Assembly: GCA_027946555.1 (NCBI GenBank)
Contig: JAPEVC010000246.1
Span: forward strand, 1-51,481
Reading direction: 5' to 3'
Length of the DNA stretch: 51,481 bases
Source of the DNA: Gnomoniopsis sp. IMI 355080
Taxonomy: Eukaryota; Ascomycota; Sordariomycetes; Diaporthales; Gnomoniaceae
A model generated the notes under the pieces. The model was not told the DNA's origin. It did not search any database and was given only the letters and a program-made list of their open reading frames with translations. The translations under genes were made by a program, and so were the position numbers. Numbering within the stretch: position 1 is the first letter of the stretch; the number at the start of each line of letters is the position of its first letter. Of this stretch, positions 34,431 to 43,594 are shown in pieces.

Positions 34431-34937
34431 AGCTTGGTGTTTAAGGATAAGTGTTTAAATGAAGATAGACGGTACTTATTTCTCTATGACAGGATAGACG
34501 AATGCATATATTGTACCCTGAATCTACGTCTCTGCTCGGAAGCCAGCAGTAAATATAGATTCTTAATTCGCTGCCATGTGTCGACCCCGGAGATAAACCC
34601 CGCGATCATTGATAATCAACATGTCCTTCGCAGTGTGCATTTATCTTTTGTCAGTCCTCCCCCGCATGTCGCCATCGCTTCTTCAGAAGCAGGAGTGGGA
34701 TTGATTCGTCCACTACGCCGCCGACTGGGAAGAAGACCACACACCATCTATGGGAACAAAGGCGTTGTCATTCCCGAGCTTCCTGACGCCATTGCAAGTT
34801 GATAGCTCTTTTGCGTGCTTGGGTGTTGAGCTGGAACTGATCTGCTTTGAAATACAATTTCTGCCCTCAGGGTCAACAAGCAGGTTCTGATATGGAGAGA
34901 ATTGAAGTCTCGCTGTGATAAGTCAATTCCGTGCGAA
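34431..34937. other. Spacer between dioxygenase and TIM-like genes
   Basis: This contains the promoter of the dioxygenase and the 3' UTR of the TIM-like gene. An inverted CGG-N9-CCG pair lies at 34588-34602. There is no coding pattern. Confidence 0.35.
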
Positions 34938-35705
34938 TTATGCTGTAGCGACTTCGCGGATCGTCTTCACAAACGCCGCCGAGTCATGCGCAAATCTACC
35001 CAAGAACAGCCCATCCACAGCCCCCTTCACTTTCTCAAACAGACCTGGCCCAGCACTTCCTCCATAGATGATCCGAATCAGCCCCTTTCGACTCTTGACA
35101 AATGGTAATTGTCTAATGGCTTCCACCACACCAGCAACGTGATCGGCGGACGCAGGTTCCGAAGCCCCAATAGCCCAAACAGGCTCATAAGCCAGCACCA
35201 CCTCCGCATCGTCTGGCACCGCTCTGACGACGGCCTCGACCTGAGCGGCACAGTCGCCTACCGCCATGCTGACGGCCCCCTTGTTGCGCTCTCCAATGCA
35301 TACCAGCGGCACAAGCCCATTCCTCACGGCCGCGGCGGCTTTCTTGGCCGTGTCGGCATCGCTTTCCCCAAAGATTCGTCGGCGCTCGGCGTGGCCCAGT
35401 TCCACGATTTGGCATCCCAGCTCGGCGAGTACGGAAGGCGAGACCTCGCCCGTGAAGGCGCCTGTGTCTTCCCAGAATGCGTCCTGGGCGCCGACCTTGA
35501 TTGGTGTTGAGCTCGACTGCACCTGAGTGATGACAGATGCCATGGTCAGGTGGTCAGGTATGATGAAGATGTCGACTTTGTCATTGAGATCGGGGTATGT
35601 CTTGAGCTGGGTCTCCAAGTTGGTCACATACTGGCGGGTTTGTGCGGCTGAGAAATACATCTTTGTGGACATGCCCACAAGGCGACGTCGGGGTGTTGCA
35701 GCCAT
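34938..35705 (-). CDS. Triosephosphate-isomerase-like protein (TIM paralogue)
   Basis: This single-exon gene encodes 255 residues and starts at the ATG of MAATPRRRL; the frame stays open a little further upstream, but without an ATG. It has the TIM barrel catalytic set: Lys15 in STKMYF, His105 in ELGHAERR and Glu173 in AYEPVWAIGA. The phosphate-binding GGSAG loop is present. The N-terminal motif is STKMYF where glycolytic TIM has NWKMN, and GHAERR where TIM has GHSERR. This suggests a paralogue for another sugar phosphate, such as erythrulose phosphate, rather than the housekeeping enzyme. That substrate is inference. It sits between the dioxygenase and the aldolase genes and is transcribed in the same direction. 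Confidence 0.9.
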   Translation of the reverse strand: MAATPRRRLVGMSTKMYFSAAQTRQYVTNLETQLKTYPDLNDKVDIFIIPDHLTMASVITQVQSSSTPIKVGAQDAFWEDTGAFTGEVSPSVLAELGCQIVELGHAERRRIFGESDADTAKKAAAAVRNGLVPLVCIGERNKGAVSMAVGDCAAQVEAVVRAVPDDAEVVLAYEPVWAIGASEPASADHVAGVVEAIRQLPFVKSRKGLIRIIYGGSAGPGLFEKVKGAVDGLFLGRFAHDSAAFVKTIREVATA

Positions 35706-36250
35706 TTTCTGGGCGGCCAAGGAATTGATAGTGAGTGATATATGGTGATCGAATATAAGATCGGATGCCAGTTCAACGGATTGGACTCGTGGTCGGGCAA
35801 GCTGTTTTCCAGTGATTCTGGCAACAGAGGTATGTTGTGTTGTTCTGGTGATATTTCAATTGTGCAGACCCCTTCCGTGGAATGTGTACAGTACATAGTT
35901 CATCTGCTGATGTTCCCCGCATTAAGACCGGTTTAACCTAGACCCGGGTCTTTGTTGCGCGATCCTCATGAGATTCTATGGCCGAGCACGGAGTATTAGA
36001 ATGATTCGTTGACAAGGCCAGAACAATATCCGAGTAGGTCTTGAGCATTGAGATCACAATTGGTTCTTCGACATGAATTCTCAACATCGCAGGGGCAGCC
36101 AGAGGTACCTATCTAGGTCGTACCCAGTGCCTCTGCTTAGGTATTCAATCAACTCACGGCCACAAATCGGACTCGATATAGCATCACTCGCAGACAATAT
36201 TGCAATCATCCAAATTCTCTCTTGAGCTCTCACGCTCTCAGATATTCACA
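35706..36250. other. Spacer between TIM-like and aldolase genes
   Basis: This is the promoter of the TIM-like gene together with the 3' UTR of the aldolase. A CCGG-N12-CCGG inverted arrangement lies at 35928-35947, a possible Zn(II)2Cys6-type target. No gene was seen. Confidence 0.35.
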
Positions 36251-37123
36251 TCATGCTTTGCCAGCGCTTCCCAGCTGCTGCATGTATTTCTCAATAGCCT
36301 CCTGCATCCTCTTCGTTCCCGCCTCGATGACACTGGTCAACGGCTTCCCACGCATCTCCTCCTGCACCGCCGCATAGTGCTTGTTCATTCCCTTGTTAAT
36401 ATTCACCTTTGTCACACCGTTGTCGATGCACTTCCGGAAAATCTCCTCCGAAAAGGGGTCCGCGCCGTGAAGCACCAGTTGCACACGATCGCCGACCTTG
36501 TCGTAGATGCTCTTGAGGCGGTCATACTCCAGCTGAATGCCTCGCGGCCCGTACTCCCCATGCACATTTCCAAACGCGGGCGCAAGCATCTCAATCCCCG
36601 TAGCCACAAACTCCTCCGCCTCCTCAGGCGTCGTCAATAATCCCTCGAGGTCCGCCGTCGCCGCAACGCCATCCTCCCCACCCTCGATCCTCCCCGGCTC
36701 CGCCTCGGCGGCAATGCCTCGCGCATGGCAGTACGCCACCAGCTCCTTGGTGAGCGCAAGGTTCTCCTCCTTCTCGTAGTGCGACATGTCGCACATGATA
36801 GAGTCGAAGCCACCTTCAATGTCGGCGGCCCGACGGACCAGCTCGGGAGTCTGGCAGTGGTCTAGATGGAGGGACATGGGTACTTTGGCGTTGTGGCAGG
36901 CGTCCGCCGCGGCTCGCACCAGCGAGGTGCCTGCGTACTCGATGGCCCAGGGGAAGAGCAGGACCATGGCGGGGGAGTTGGCTGCTTCGGCGGCCCGCAC
37001 GGTTGCGATGATGGATTCAATATTGTAGCAGCACATTCCAGGCACGGCGTATTTGCCTTGCCGAGCGGCTTTGAGAATCGCCAAGGAGCGATTCTCGGAC
37101 AATGGAGGGCGTGGCACCGGCAT
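36251..37123 (-). CDS. Class II (zinc) fructose/tagatose-bisphosphate-type aldolase
   Basis: This single-exon gene encodes 290 residues. It shows the class II aldolase pattern: LHLDHCQTPE with zinc ligand His89, GGFDSIMCDMSHYEKEENL, AEAEPGRIEGGEDG, zinc ligand His188 in GNVHGEYG, and His219 in LVLHGADP, with the NINK segment after it. The enzyme should cleave or form a bond in a phosphorylated ketose, giving dihydroxyacetone phosphate. The short length, with no long insertion, fits the tagatose/ketose-bisphosphate aldolase branch better than glycolytic FBA. It is divergent from the dehydrogenase gene across a shared promoter. The start is the first ATG of the frame. Confidence 0.93.
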   Translation of the reverse strand: MPVPRPPLSENRSLAILKAARQGKYAVPGMCCYNIESIIATVRAAEAANSPAMVLLFPWAIEYAGTSLVRAAADACHNAKVPMSLHLDHCQTPELVRRAADIEGGFDSIMCDMSHYEKEENLALTKELVAYCHARGIAAEAEPGRIEGGEDGVAATADLEGLLTTPEEAEEFVATGIEMLAPAFGNVHGEYGPRGIQLEYDRLKSIYDKVGDRVQLVLHGADPFSEEIFRKCIDNGVTKVNINKGMNKHYAAVQEEMRGKPLTSVIEAGTKRMQEAIEKYMQQLGSAGKA

Positions 37124-37659
37124 TTTCGAATCTTCGATGGACGGCTCGAGTGCAAGTTATTGCTTGGTTCAAATTGGAACTTTTCACTGCCTGGGTATTG
37201 TCTTTTTCTGTTTAGTGAGTGAGTCCAGGAAAGACGTGACCCAAGATAAAAAAAAAGGTGTGTGAAAGCCAGCGGGATCAGTAGAAAGATCGTTCCATTC
37301 ATGCAGCCCTCGATGCCACCGGTTAAATGTATAAAGCCCACTATGGTGGGGTTGAGGCTCTATCCATGACGATCGTGAGGGGAAAGGTCGTGGAGACATG
37401 GCTGCAAACTCCGGGAGACATTACACCGGAAATGTACCGAATTAGAATGACCTCAGTCTGCAAGAAGAACATTTGGGGTAGACAAGTTATACCCGATCTC
37501 GGTCCTCTTCATCATGATGTCCACCATCTCTACGCGTGAAACCTGTCTGGACCTTGCTGCCTTTCATTAAATTCACTCTTCGCCAGGTATCGAATCGATA
37601 TCTTTCGGTCTGCCAATTCACCCAAATTATAATTGGCCCTCTATTGTATAGTTTCAAGA
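37124..37659. promoter_or_regulatory. Divergent promoter of aldolase and dehydrogenase genes
   Basis: This 536-base region is shared by the minus-strand aldolase and the plus-strand dehydrogenase, so it is likely to coordinate both. A CGG-N11-CCG inverted repeat, the spacing used by Gal4-type Zn(II)2Cys6 regulators, sits at 37412-37428, about midway. By chance such a site is expected about 0.13 times in 536 bases, so it is suggestive only. Confidence 0.45.
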
Positions 37660-39012
37660 ATGGCTTCATCAAAACCAGCAGTGTCCTTCCTCGGCCTAGG
37701 TGCCATGGGCTTCGGGATGGCCACAAATTTGGTCAAACAAGGCCACTCCGTCACGGGCTTTGATGTCTGGGCCCCAACTCTTGACAGATTCAAGCAAGCC
37801 GGGGGCAGCACGGCCACCACACCCGCAGAGGCTGTAGAGGGCAAGGCGTTCTGTATTCTGATGGTCGCCACGGCCCAGCAGGCACAAAGCGTTCTATTTC
37901 AAGGAGATCATCCAGCTCTTCCTGCTCTACCTCAGGGTGCCACGCTGCTATTATGCTCAACGGTCCCGTGCGCGTATGTTCAAGGACTCGCCAAGGAGCT
38001 GGCCGAGGCAGGCCGTCAGGATATCTTCTTGATTGACAGCCCGGTATCAGGGGGAACTATCCGCGCAGCGGATGGCACATTGTCCATTATGGCAGGCGGT
38101 TCGGACGAGGCTATTGCGAAGGGGTTGGAGCTGCTGAAAACCATGTCTGACCCGAAGAAGCTCTATCTTGTTAAGGGCGGGGTCGGTGCCGGCAGCAACA
38201 TGAAAATGTGTCACCAAGTACTAGCAGCGAACCAGATACTATCAGCAAGCGAGGCGCTGGGGTTCGCAACGCACCTTGGATTAGATATGAAGACAGCCTC
38301 GGACGCCATTCTCAAGTCAGAGGGGCGCAGCTGGATGTTTGAAAACAGGCTGCCGCGGCTTTTGGCGCCAGACTTCATGCCGGTCGCGAGTGCCGTGACG
38401 ATCATCCTCAAAGACGCGGGTATCATCACATCTGAGGCAAGGCGGTACAAGTTCCCCTGCCCATTGACGAGTACCGCGGAGCAAGTATTCTTCACGGCTT
38501 TGGGAAGAGGCTGGGGCGCGGACGATGACGCTAGTGTGCTAAGGTTGTACAGCGAGGGCGCGGGCAAGGTCGGTCCTGTAACAGGCTTGGCGACTAGCGA
38601 GAAAGACAAGGTTGATCTAGTCGTGAAACTGCTCAAGGGGATACATCTTTGCGCGACTGCAGAGACTATCGCGTTTGCCAGTCACGTTGGACTCGACTTG
38701 GACCAGGTCTTTGAACTCTGCAGGAACGCCGCCGGAGGCAGCGTGATGCTTGATACGTTCGGGCCTGAGATGGTGAAGGCTTTCAAGGACTCCAAGGCTC
38801 AGGTAGCAAAGGGTTGGACGGCACAAGGGAATGATGCAAGTCAGCGACTAGGCTCGTTTGCTGAGGATTTACAGGCTGCGGTCGACGAGGCCCAGCGGCT
38901 AAAGACGCCGCTGTTTTTGGGAAATCAGGCGTTGACCATGATGCGCCTGGCGTTGCAGGATGATAGCAAGCAATTGGCTTCGGCAGCCGTTGTGAAAGCT
39001 TGGTTGGCGTAA
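37660..39012 (+). CDS. 3-hydroxyisobutyrate/threonate-type dehydrogenase with duplicated C-terminal domain
   Basis: A single exon encodes 450 residues. It starts at the ATG giving MASSKPAVSFLGLG; the frame is open slightly upstream. The Rossmann motif GLGAMGFGMA is followed by the substrate loop DSPVSGG (from residue 126) and the catalytic Lys182 in AGSNMKMCHQ. After the first C-terminal helical domain, a second region (from about residue 310) repeats the pattern KDKVDLVVKLLKGIHLCATAE, making the protein longer than the usual 300 residues. The beta-hydroxyacid dehydrogenase superfamily includes 3-hydroxyisobutyrate and L-threonate dehydrogenases. The neighbouring aldolase and TIM-like genes favour a C4 sugar acid or related substrate, but this is inference. 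Confidence 0.9.
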   Translation: MASSKPAVSFLGLGAMGFGMATNLVKQGHSVTGFDVWAPTLDRFKQAGGSTATTPAEAVEGKAFCILMVATAQQAQSVLFQGDHPALPALPQGATLLLCSTVPCAYVQGLAKELAEAGRQDIFLIDSPVSGGTIRAADGTLSIMAGGSDEAIAKGLELLKTMSDPKKLYLVKGGVGAGSNMKMCHQVLAANQILSASEALGFATHLGLDMKTASDAILKSEGRSWMFENRLPRLLAPDFMPVASAVTIILKDAGIITSEARRYKFPCPLTSTAEQVFFTALGRGWGADDDASVLRLYSEGAGKVGPVTGLATSEKDKVDLVVKLLKGIHLCATAETIAFASHVGLDLDQVFELCRNAAGGSVMLDTFGPEMVKAFKDSKAQVAKGWTAQGNDASQRLGSFAEDLQAAVDEAQRLKTPLFLGNQALTMMRLALQDDSKQLASAAVVKAWLA

Positions 39013-39716
39013 AGCGAAGTGACCGATACATGAGTTTGAAGAAGATACCGTGGCCAATTGGACATAGTTGCCGTCAATATTGCATCCCTATGATGTGTTT
39101 CGCATGCCTCGGCTTCTGGATTTATCTTCTCACCGGAATCTTCCCAAAATCTTCCACCGTCCATCGTTGAAATCATCAACATTGAGCCCGCTTAATAATC
39201 CATTGTAGCCCCCTTTTCAAGTAGAGGATCGAAACTGTTGTAACGGGCACGGATTTTAGTCTTATATGGTACACCTAAGCAGAATTGGAATTTGTCCGAG
39301 TCTCTTTAGTGTTATATCATATTTCAAGTGCTGTTGGTGTTCGTCTGATATTATGATCCTGGCCACTGCATACACCATTACCTAGGTATAGTACCGAATC
39401 ACGTAGTCAAAGTCAGTCCGACTTTTACCAATTAGACCAGACCCCGTAAAAATTTCTACCCCTATATCCCATCATATTTGCCTATGCGCAGGAAGGTAAA
39501 CCGTCCACTCCGTCCGGTGGTGGTAACAGAAAGAGGTCGGCTTGGTCAGCAGAATACGGAGGCATTGTCTGGCATACAAATATAGATTCGTGAATACCTG
39601 AGCGGATATCGAGTTAAGGCACTTCAGAACATATGTAAAAGCTCACCAATATGCTGAGATGTGCGAGGGAAGTCACGACGAAAAAAGACGGGCCAATGCT
39701 CCGGGTCCACAGGTCT

Positions 39717-39755
<39 letters not shown>

Positions 39756-39979
39756 CACTTTTGAATCTTAACAAGGCATCCTTTCCACGAGAATTGTATC
39801 GAATCAAAAGTACAAATTTTCAAAGCTTCAGCTAATCGAGTCAATGGCTAGATCCAAGGATCATTAATTTACAAGCTTTTCTGTCCCTGTGTACCCTTTC
39901 ATCCCATGCGTATGTACTTTGCTCCTGATAATGTACACCAATGTTGGATTTGTACCAAGCAAATTATATGAACCCTTCC
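39013..39979. other. Intergenic with a 38-base T tract
   Basis: This spacer between convergent genes carries 38 consecutive T at 39718-39755, that is A38 on the hydrophobin sense strand. No coding pattern was seen. Confidence 0.6.
39718..39755. repeat. Homopolymer tract, T38 (A38 on the minus strand)
   Basis: An uninterrupted run of 38 T lies 225 bases beyond the hydrophobin stop codon on that gene's 3' side. It may be a slippage-prone homopolymer, a poly(A) tail relic of a retroposed sequence, or an assembly artefact. Confidence 0.9.
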
Positions 39980-40347
39980 TTAGTCAGTGACACCAGTGGG
40001 GGTCTCGCAGAGAACACCTTGCTCAAGCTAAATACAAAATAGGTACATTAGTATCTCTTTCATCAACAGTCGAAAGTGACAGAGGGATAACATACGAGAG
40101 GAAGCACGCAGCACTCTGCGGTCTGGCCCACTGCTGAGCAAATGCTCTGGAAGTCGGTCGCGTTGGCAGGCGTGGTTGGAGGGTCGATGCAGTCAAGGTC
40201 TGCCACGCCGAGGACATCGGTCGAGCAGCACTGAGCGGTGCTGTACAGTCCACTGCAGGGAACGTAGGTCTGGCGCTCCTCCACTTGCAGAGGAGTGGCG
40301 GCGGCGAGGCTCACGAAGAGCGCGGTGGCGGCGAGTGAGAACTGCAT
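39980..40347 (-). CDS. Class II hydrophobin
   Basis: Two exons (40347-40096, 40027-39980) give 99 residues. A signal peptide (MQFSLAATALFVSLAAAT) is followed by eight Cys with the class II spacing: C-8-CC-11-C-16-C-8-CC-10-C. The closing segment VLCETPTGVTD is typical. The protein should be secreted and assemble into an amphipathic coat on hyphae or spores. The intron (68 bases, GTATGT donor) lies just after the CC pair. A TATA-like TATATATAT run is 143-153 bases upstream. An A38 tract lies beyond the stop codon. Confidence 0.96.
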
Positions 40348-43062
40348 CTTGATGACTATTGTGTGAGGAAGGAAGAGTGCTTGATGTGGTTGGAGTCTGA
40401 TGTTGAAGATGGTAGAGTTTGAGGTGATGATTTAGTTGGTGCTTGTGGAGTGACTATAACATGATTCATCTGGAGGAAGACAACACCCCATATATATACA
40501 TAAAAGGATCTAGGCGGCCTCCAGAGCAGCTTTCATAGCAAGGCTAGTATTTTTGCCTAATTCGGAAAATATCAACGCCCATCAGCCGTTACAGCCAGTC
40601 GAGTATACCATCAACACCACAAGTATCAAAGATCGTCATAGGGCCAGGATAAACAAGGCACTTGGGCTGCTGACCCCGAGTACTGTAGATATCTTATAAG
40701 CCATTGCTAAGAACCAGGGAACTAATTAGCGTGTTGATGTGGATGGGTGCGTCTTTGCCCCTGGAGCTACTGCAGCTTGACCCTTTGGCATCCTTCCACG
40801 TTGGGTCTATGACGATCACTGTACCAGGGAACTCAGGATGTTTGTCGAAATAGGATGAACTGCTTCGGCAAAGGTCCAGAATGATCGCCCAGTTTGCGTC
40901 GAAAAAGGGACATACCGCCTAGGTATAATCCCAGGATGCGTGGGAATGGAGAGGGACATACATACCCAGAAACAAAGGCCTGTTCACACAACGGACCAAA
41001 CAAAATGGCAGGATACTATCCGTCCAAATCTAGTAGCGCAAGGGGTTCACGTACCCAGCAACGGCGGTATGGGCTAGTTCCCTGAGTGGGTCAATACATT
41101 CTTCAATTTGCCGGTCTCCTAGACACGGACAAAGACATCACACCTTCTGTGCGTCGACACAAGAAGTGAAGGGGGCGGGGCGCAACGGGGTTCGCTATGA
41201 CTGATGCCATGGCCCATTCGAGTACTATGAGATGGATAAGGCTTGTGGGGGTGGATCATTCTTGCTCCTGTATGATTTCACAGGCCAAGAGAAAGAATCT
41301 TGACTGCGTCCTTGCCGCTATTGTGACAGAAAGTGGTGTGAAGGAGGCGATACTTGAGTCTGTTAGTGCGTCACAGGAGTCCACTCACACCGAAGATCAT
41401 GTACACAATTACATGCTACCTTATGCATAGCAGTGCTATGTATGTAAGAGTCGGCTCGTATCCGAGTTCACACACCCACCCCAAGTAGAACATATATGCA
41501 GACAATGTCTGGCTACGGAGATCCAATCTTGACACCGCGAGTTGCATACAATGGTAGGCTGGTGCATACCTAATATTAGCAAATTCGCCGAGATGAGAGC
41601 TCCCCAAACGGGCATCCCTACGATTGCCGGCCTTACATTAGCCCTCACTCAAGAAAAACCCCTGATCTGCTTGCTCTTGTCCAGCATAAGTCGTGCATGC
41701 TTCACGGCGTTGTACTGCATCGTTGCTTGGTCTAGTTTTGATGGAACAACATTTGTAATGCCAAATATTCTCCGCACGTGTCAACGGGCGAAAACGTCCG
41801 GACTACTGCAACGCTACCTACTTTTTCGTAGTATTATAGCGCGAGACTAATTAAAAAAGACGTTGAAATAACCCGGGGAAATGTACAGACAGGCAATCGG
41901 CCAGTCGGCCAGTCAAACCCGATAATCTGGATCCAGGAAATAGGTTACTTTTTAGCGTAGGCTTCTGCCTTACTTAATTTTACTACTCCCCGGCTAGCTC
42001 CCGTTGCATGACGTCCTGCCTTATCCCTGCGACAACGTCGACGAGGGCCAATGACAACTTTTGAGACGAACTTGAGCCCACTGGCCCGGGGATCAAGGAA
42101 TACAAAAAAGAGATGGGTCGAACTACCATAGTAACCGGGATTCTTGAGTTGAACCATTACATACTGGTAGTATTACCGATGACGGTAGACAGCCGAGCAG
42201 GGCCGAAAACCAAGGCACGAGAAGAAAAGAAGAGTACCGGGTTGGTTGAGAGGTAGGGCTATATCACAGCCCAGATAAGCGGCTTTCCGTCATAGCTGGA
42301 GAACATGCAGGAGGACACCGGATCGTCACTTGTCAAGGTCCTGCATACCTGCCGGCCTGCCAGACAATTTGTCCAAAGTTGTAGCACATGCACGCGCCCT
42401 GAGAGGCCAGGGCTGGGCTGGGGCTGGGCCCAGTCCCCATTTGCCGGGCCCCGTACCTTGTTCTGGACCGCTGGCTGGTGAAAGTCAATTCCATAAGGCC
42501 AACGGCAACGGCCCTGGGCCCTGAGGTGCTGATCATCCACTCGACCGCTGCTCTCTTTTGCATTCTCGTGGGCTCCCAGCATCTTCCACGTACCACTCCA
42601 CGCCGATCAGGATGATCATATCCACAACTTTCACCTCATCCTTATCGTATACTATGTAGTCTTCCGTGGTCATGTCGGCCGAATGCCTGAATACGAACAA
42701 CACCCTCTCCCTTTGAGGTTTGGGCGCGGCAAGACCGCGCCACATGTTGGCCTAATTGAGGCGACGTGATTAGCAGCCCTGCATATCAAGCCCTGGTAAC
42801 ATGAGTTGTCTGGTTGTGTAAAGGCATAAGATCGACCTGTCGCGTTTGCCGACCTGTCGCCTCCAAGCCAGATGAATTCTGTCATTGATACGCGGCCGTT
42901 ACATCGCGAAGCCTCAGCCACTTACTGTACCTGGGAATGGGCACTAGTTCAACCATCAACTCCTTCATTATGGGCTCAGAAGCTGAGCGGCCTCACCCGC
43001 TTAACTAGTTACGGGGTAACAATTGTTACATCGTGGAGCCTCAAACCAGACTTTCTTCCCCA
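40348..43062. other. Gene-poor region left of the transposon relic
   Basis: The first 200 bases are the hydrophobin promoter. Beyond that I see no gene. Frames at 41197-41430 and 41542-41850 lack support. A 70-codon minus-strand frame (41945-42157), ending in LSKAEAYAKK and preceded by AT-rich sequence, may be a fragment of a dispersed repeat. Around 42410-42450 a GGGCTG-rich stretch occurs. Confidence 0.4.
40490..40500 (-). promoter_or_regulatory. Possible TATA element of the hydrophobin gene
   Basis: TGTATATATAT on the minus strand, 143-153 bases upstream of the hydrophobin ATG, is well placed for a TATA box with a 5' UTR of about 110 bases. Confidence 0.4.
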
Positions 43063-43112
43063 GGCAGGCCCACGGATTGGGATGCCGGACTTAACTCCAT
43101 TTCCGGTCCCCA
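43063..43112 (+). repeat. Left inverted arm of the transposon relic
   Basis: This is the left arm of the inverted pair. The matching right arm is 43543-43594 on the opposite strand. The first 35 bases are identical between the two. Confidence 0.8.
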
Positions 43113-43195
43113 GCCTGATGGATACTATATAGAGATAGTAATGCCGTACCAGCCATTCGTGGCTCGCATACTCTTTTGCATAGTGTAATGGCTAG

Positions 43196-43510
43196 ATCCA
43201 GTCCATCAGCAGCTATATTAGTAAAAAATCTGTTAACTGGAAATACTATAAGGGCTGGGTTACTATTATTAACGCTAATAGCTGTCTAAAGATAAATCCG
43301 ATAGAGGATCATAGTATTATAAATATTATAAAGTAGAGGGTATGGAGATATAGGCATAGTATTATAGGTGATATACGCCGGCTAGCAGAGGAAGGCTAGG
43401 AGTTAGTAAAACTCCAGATAATTAAGAAGGTCTATAATAATATGCCATCGCGATAGCTTTAACTGAAGGAGGTGGAGGGCAGGAGAATAAACCGATAGAT
43501 CATGTTGTAT
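43196..43510 (+). pseudogene. Transposase fragment, Tc1/mariner type
   Basis: Reading one frame from 43196 gives about 100 codons that match the end of a Tc1/mariner transposase. NPIE at 43295-43306 is the segment holding the third acidic residue of the DDE triad. NMPSR and the EGRR end lie at the proper spacing downstream. In-frame TAG/TAA codons after IIK, EEG and PSR can be explained by C-to-T or G-to-A changes. No start and no first two acidic motifs remain. Confidence 0.7.
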
Positions 43511-43542
43511 TGCTAGTTAATTTGGTGGTGACTGACATTTGA

Positions 43543-43594
43543 GTTGGGGTGCGGAAATTGAGTTAAGTCCGGCATCCCAATCCGTGGGCCTGCC
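43543..43594 (-). repeat. Right inverted arm of the transposon relic
   Basis: This is the right arm of the inverted pair. Read on the minus strand it starts GGCAGGCCCACGGATTGGG and diverges slightly toward its inner end. Confidence 0.8.

Larger units (their letters stand above)
43063..43594 (+). mobile_element. Decayed Tc1/mariner-type element with inverted ends
   Basis: Two inverted arms of about 50 bases, 43063-43112 and 43543-43594, match with few mismatches (GGCAGGCCCACGGATTGGG...TTAACTC, ending in CCCCAGC or CCCCAAC). Between them the AT-rich core reads as the C-terminal part of a Tc1/mariner DDE transposase in one plus frame, starting before 43196. The motif NPIE at 43295-43306 is followed by IIK*RVW, RRLAEEG*EL, IIKKVYNNMPSR and a closing EGRRINR. 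The stop codons fall where CAG, CAA or TGG would restore the family sequence. The N-terminal two thirds are missing, so this is an internally deleted, inactive copy. No target-site duplication was found, so the ends may be incomplete. Confidence 0.75.

Noticed and set aside
42259..42596. Overlapping frames over a GGGCTG-rich stretch
   Set aside because: They are probably produced by the skewed composition. No protein-like feature was seen.
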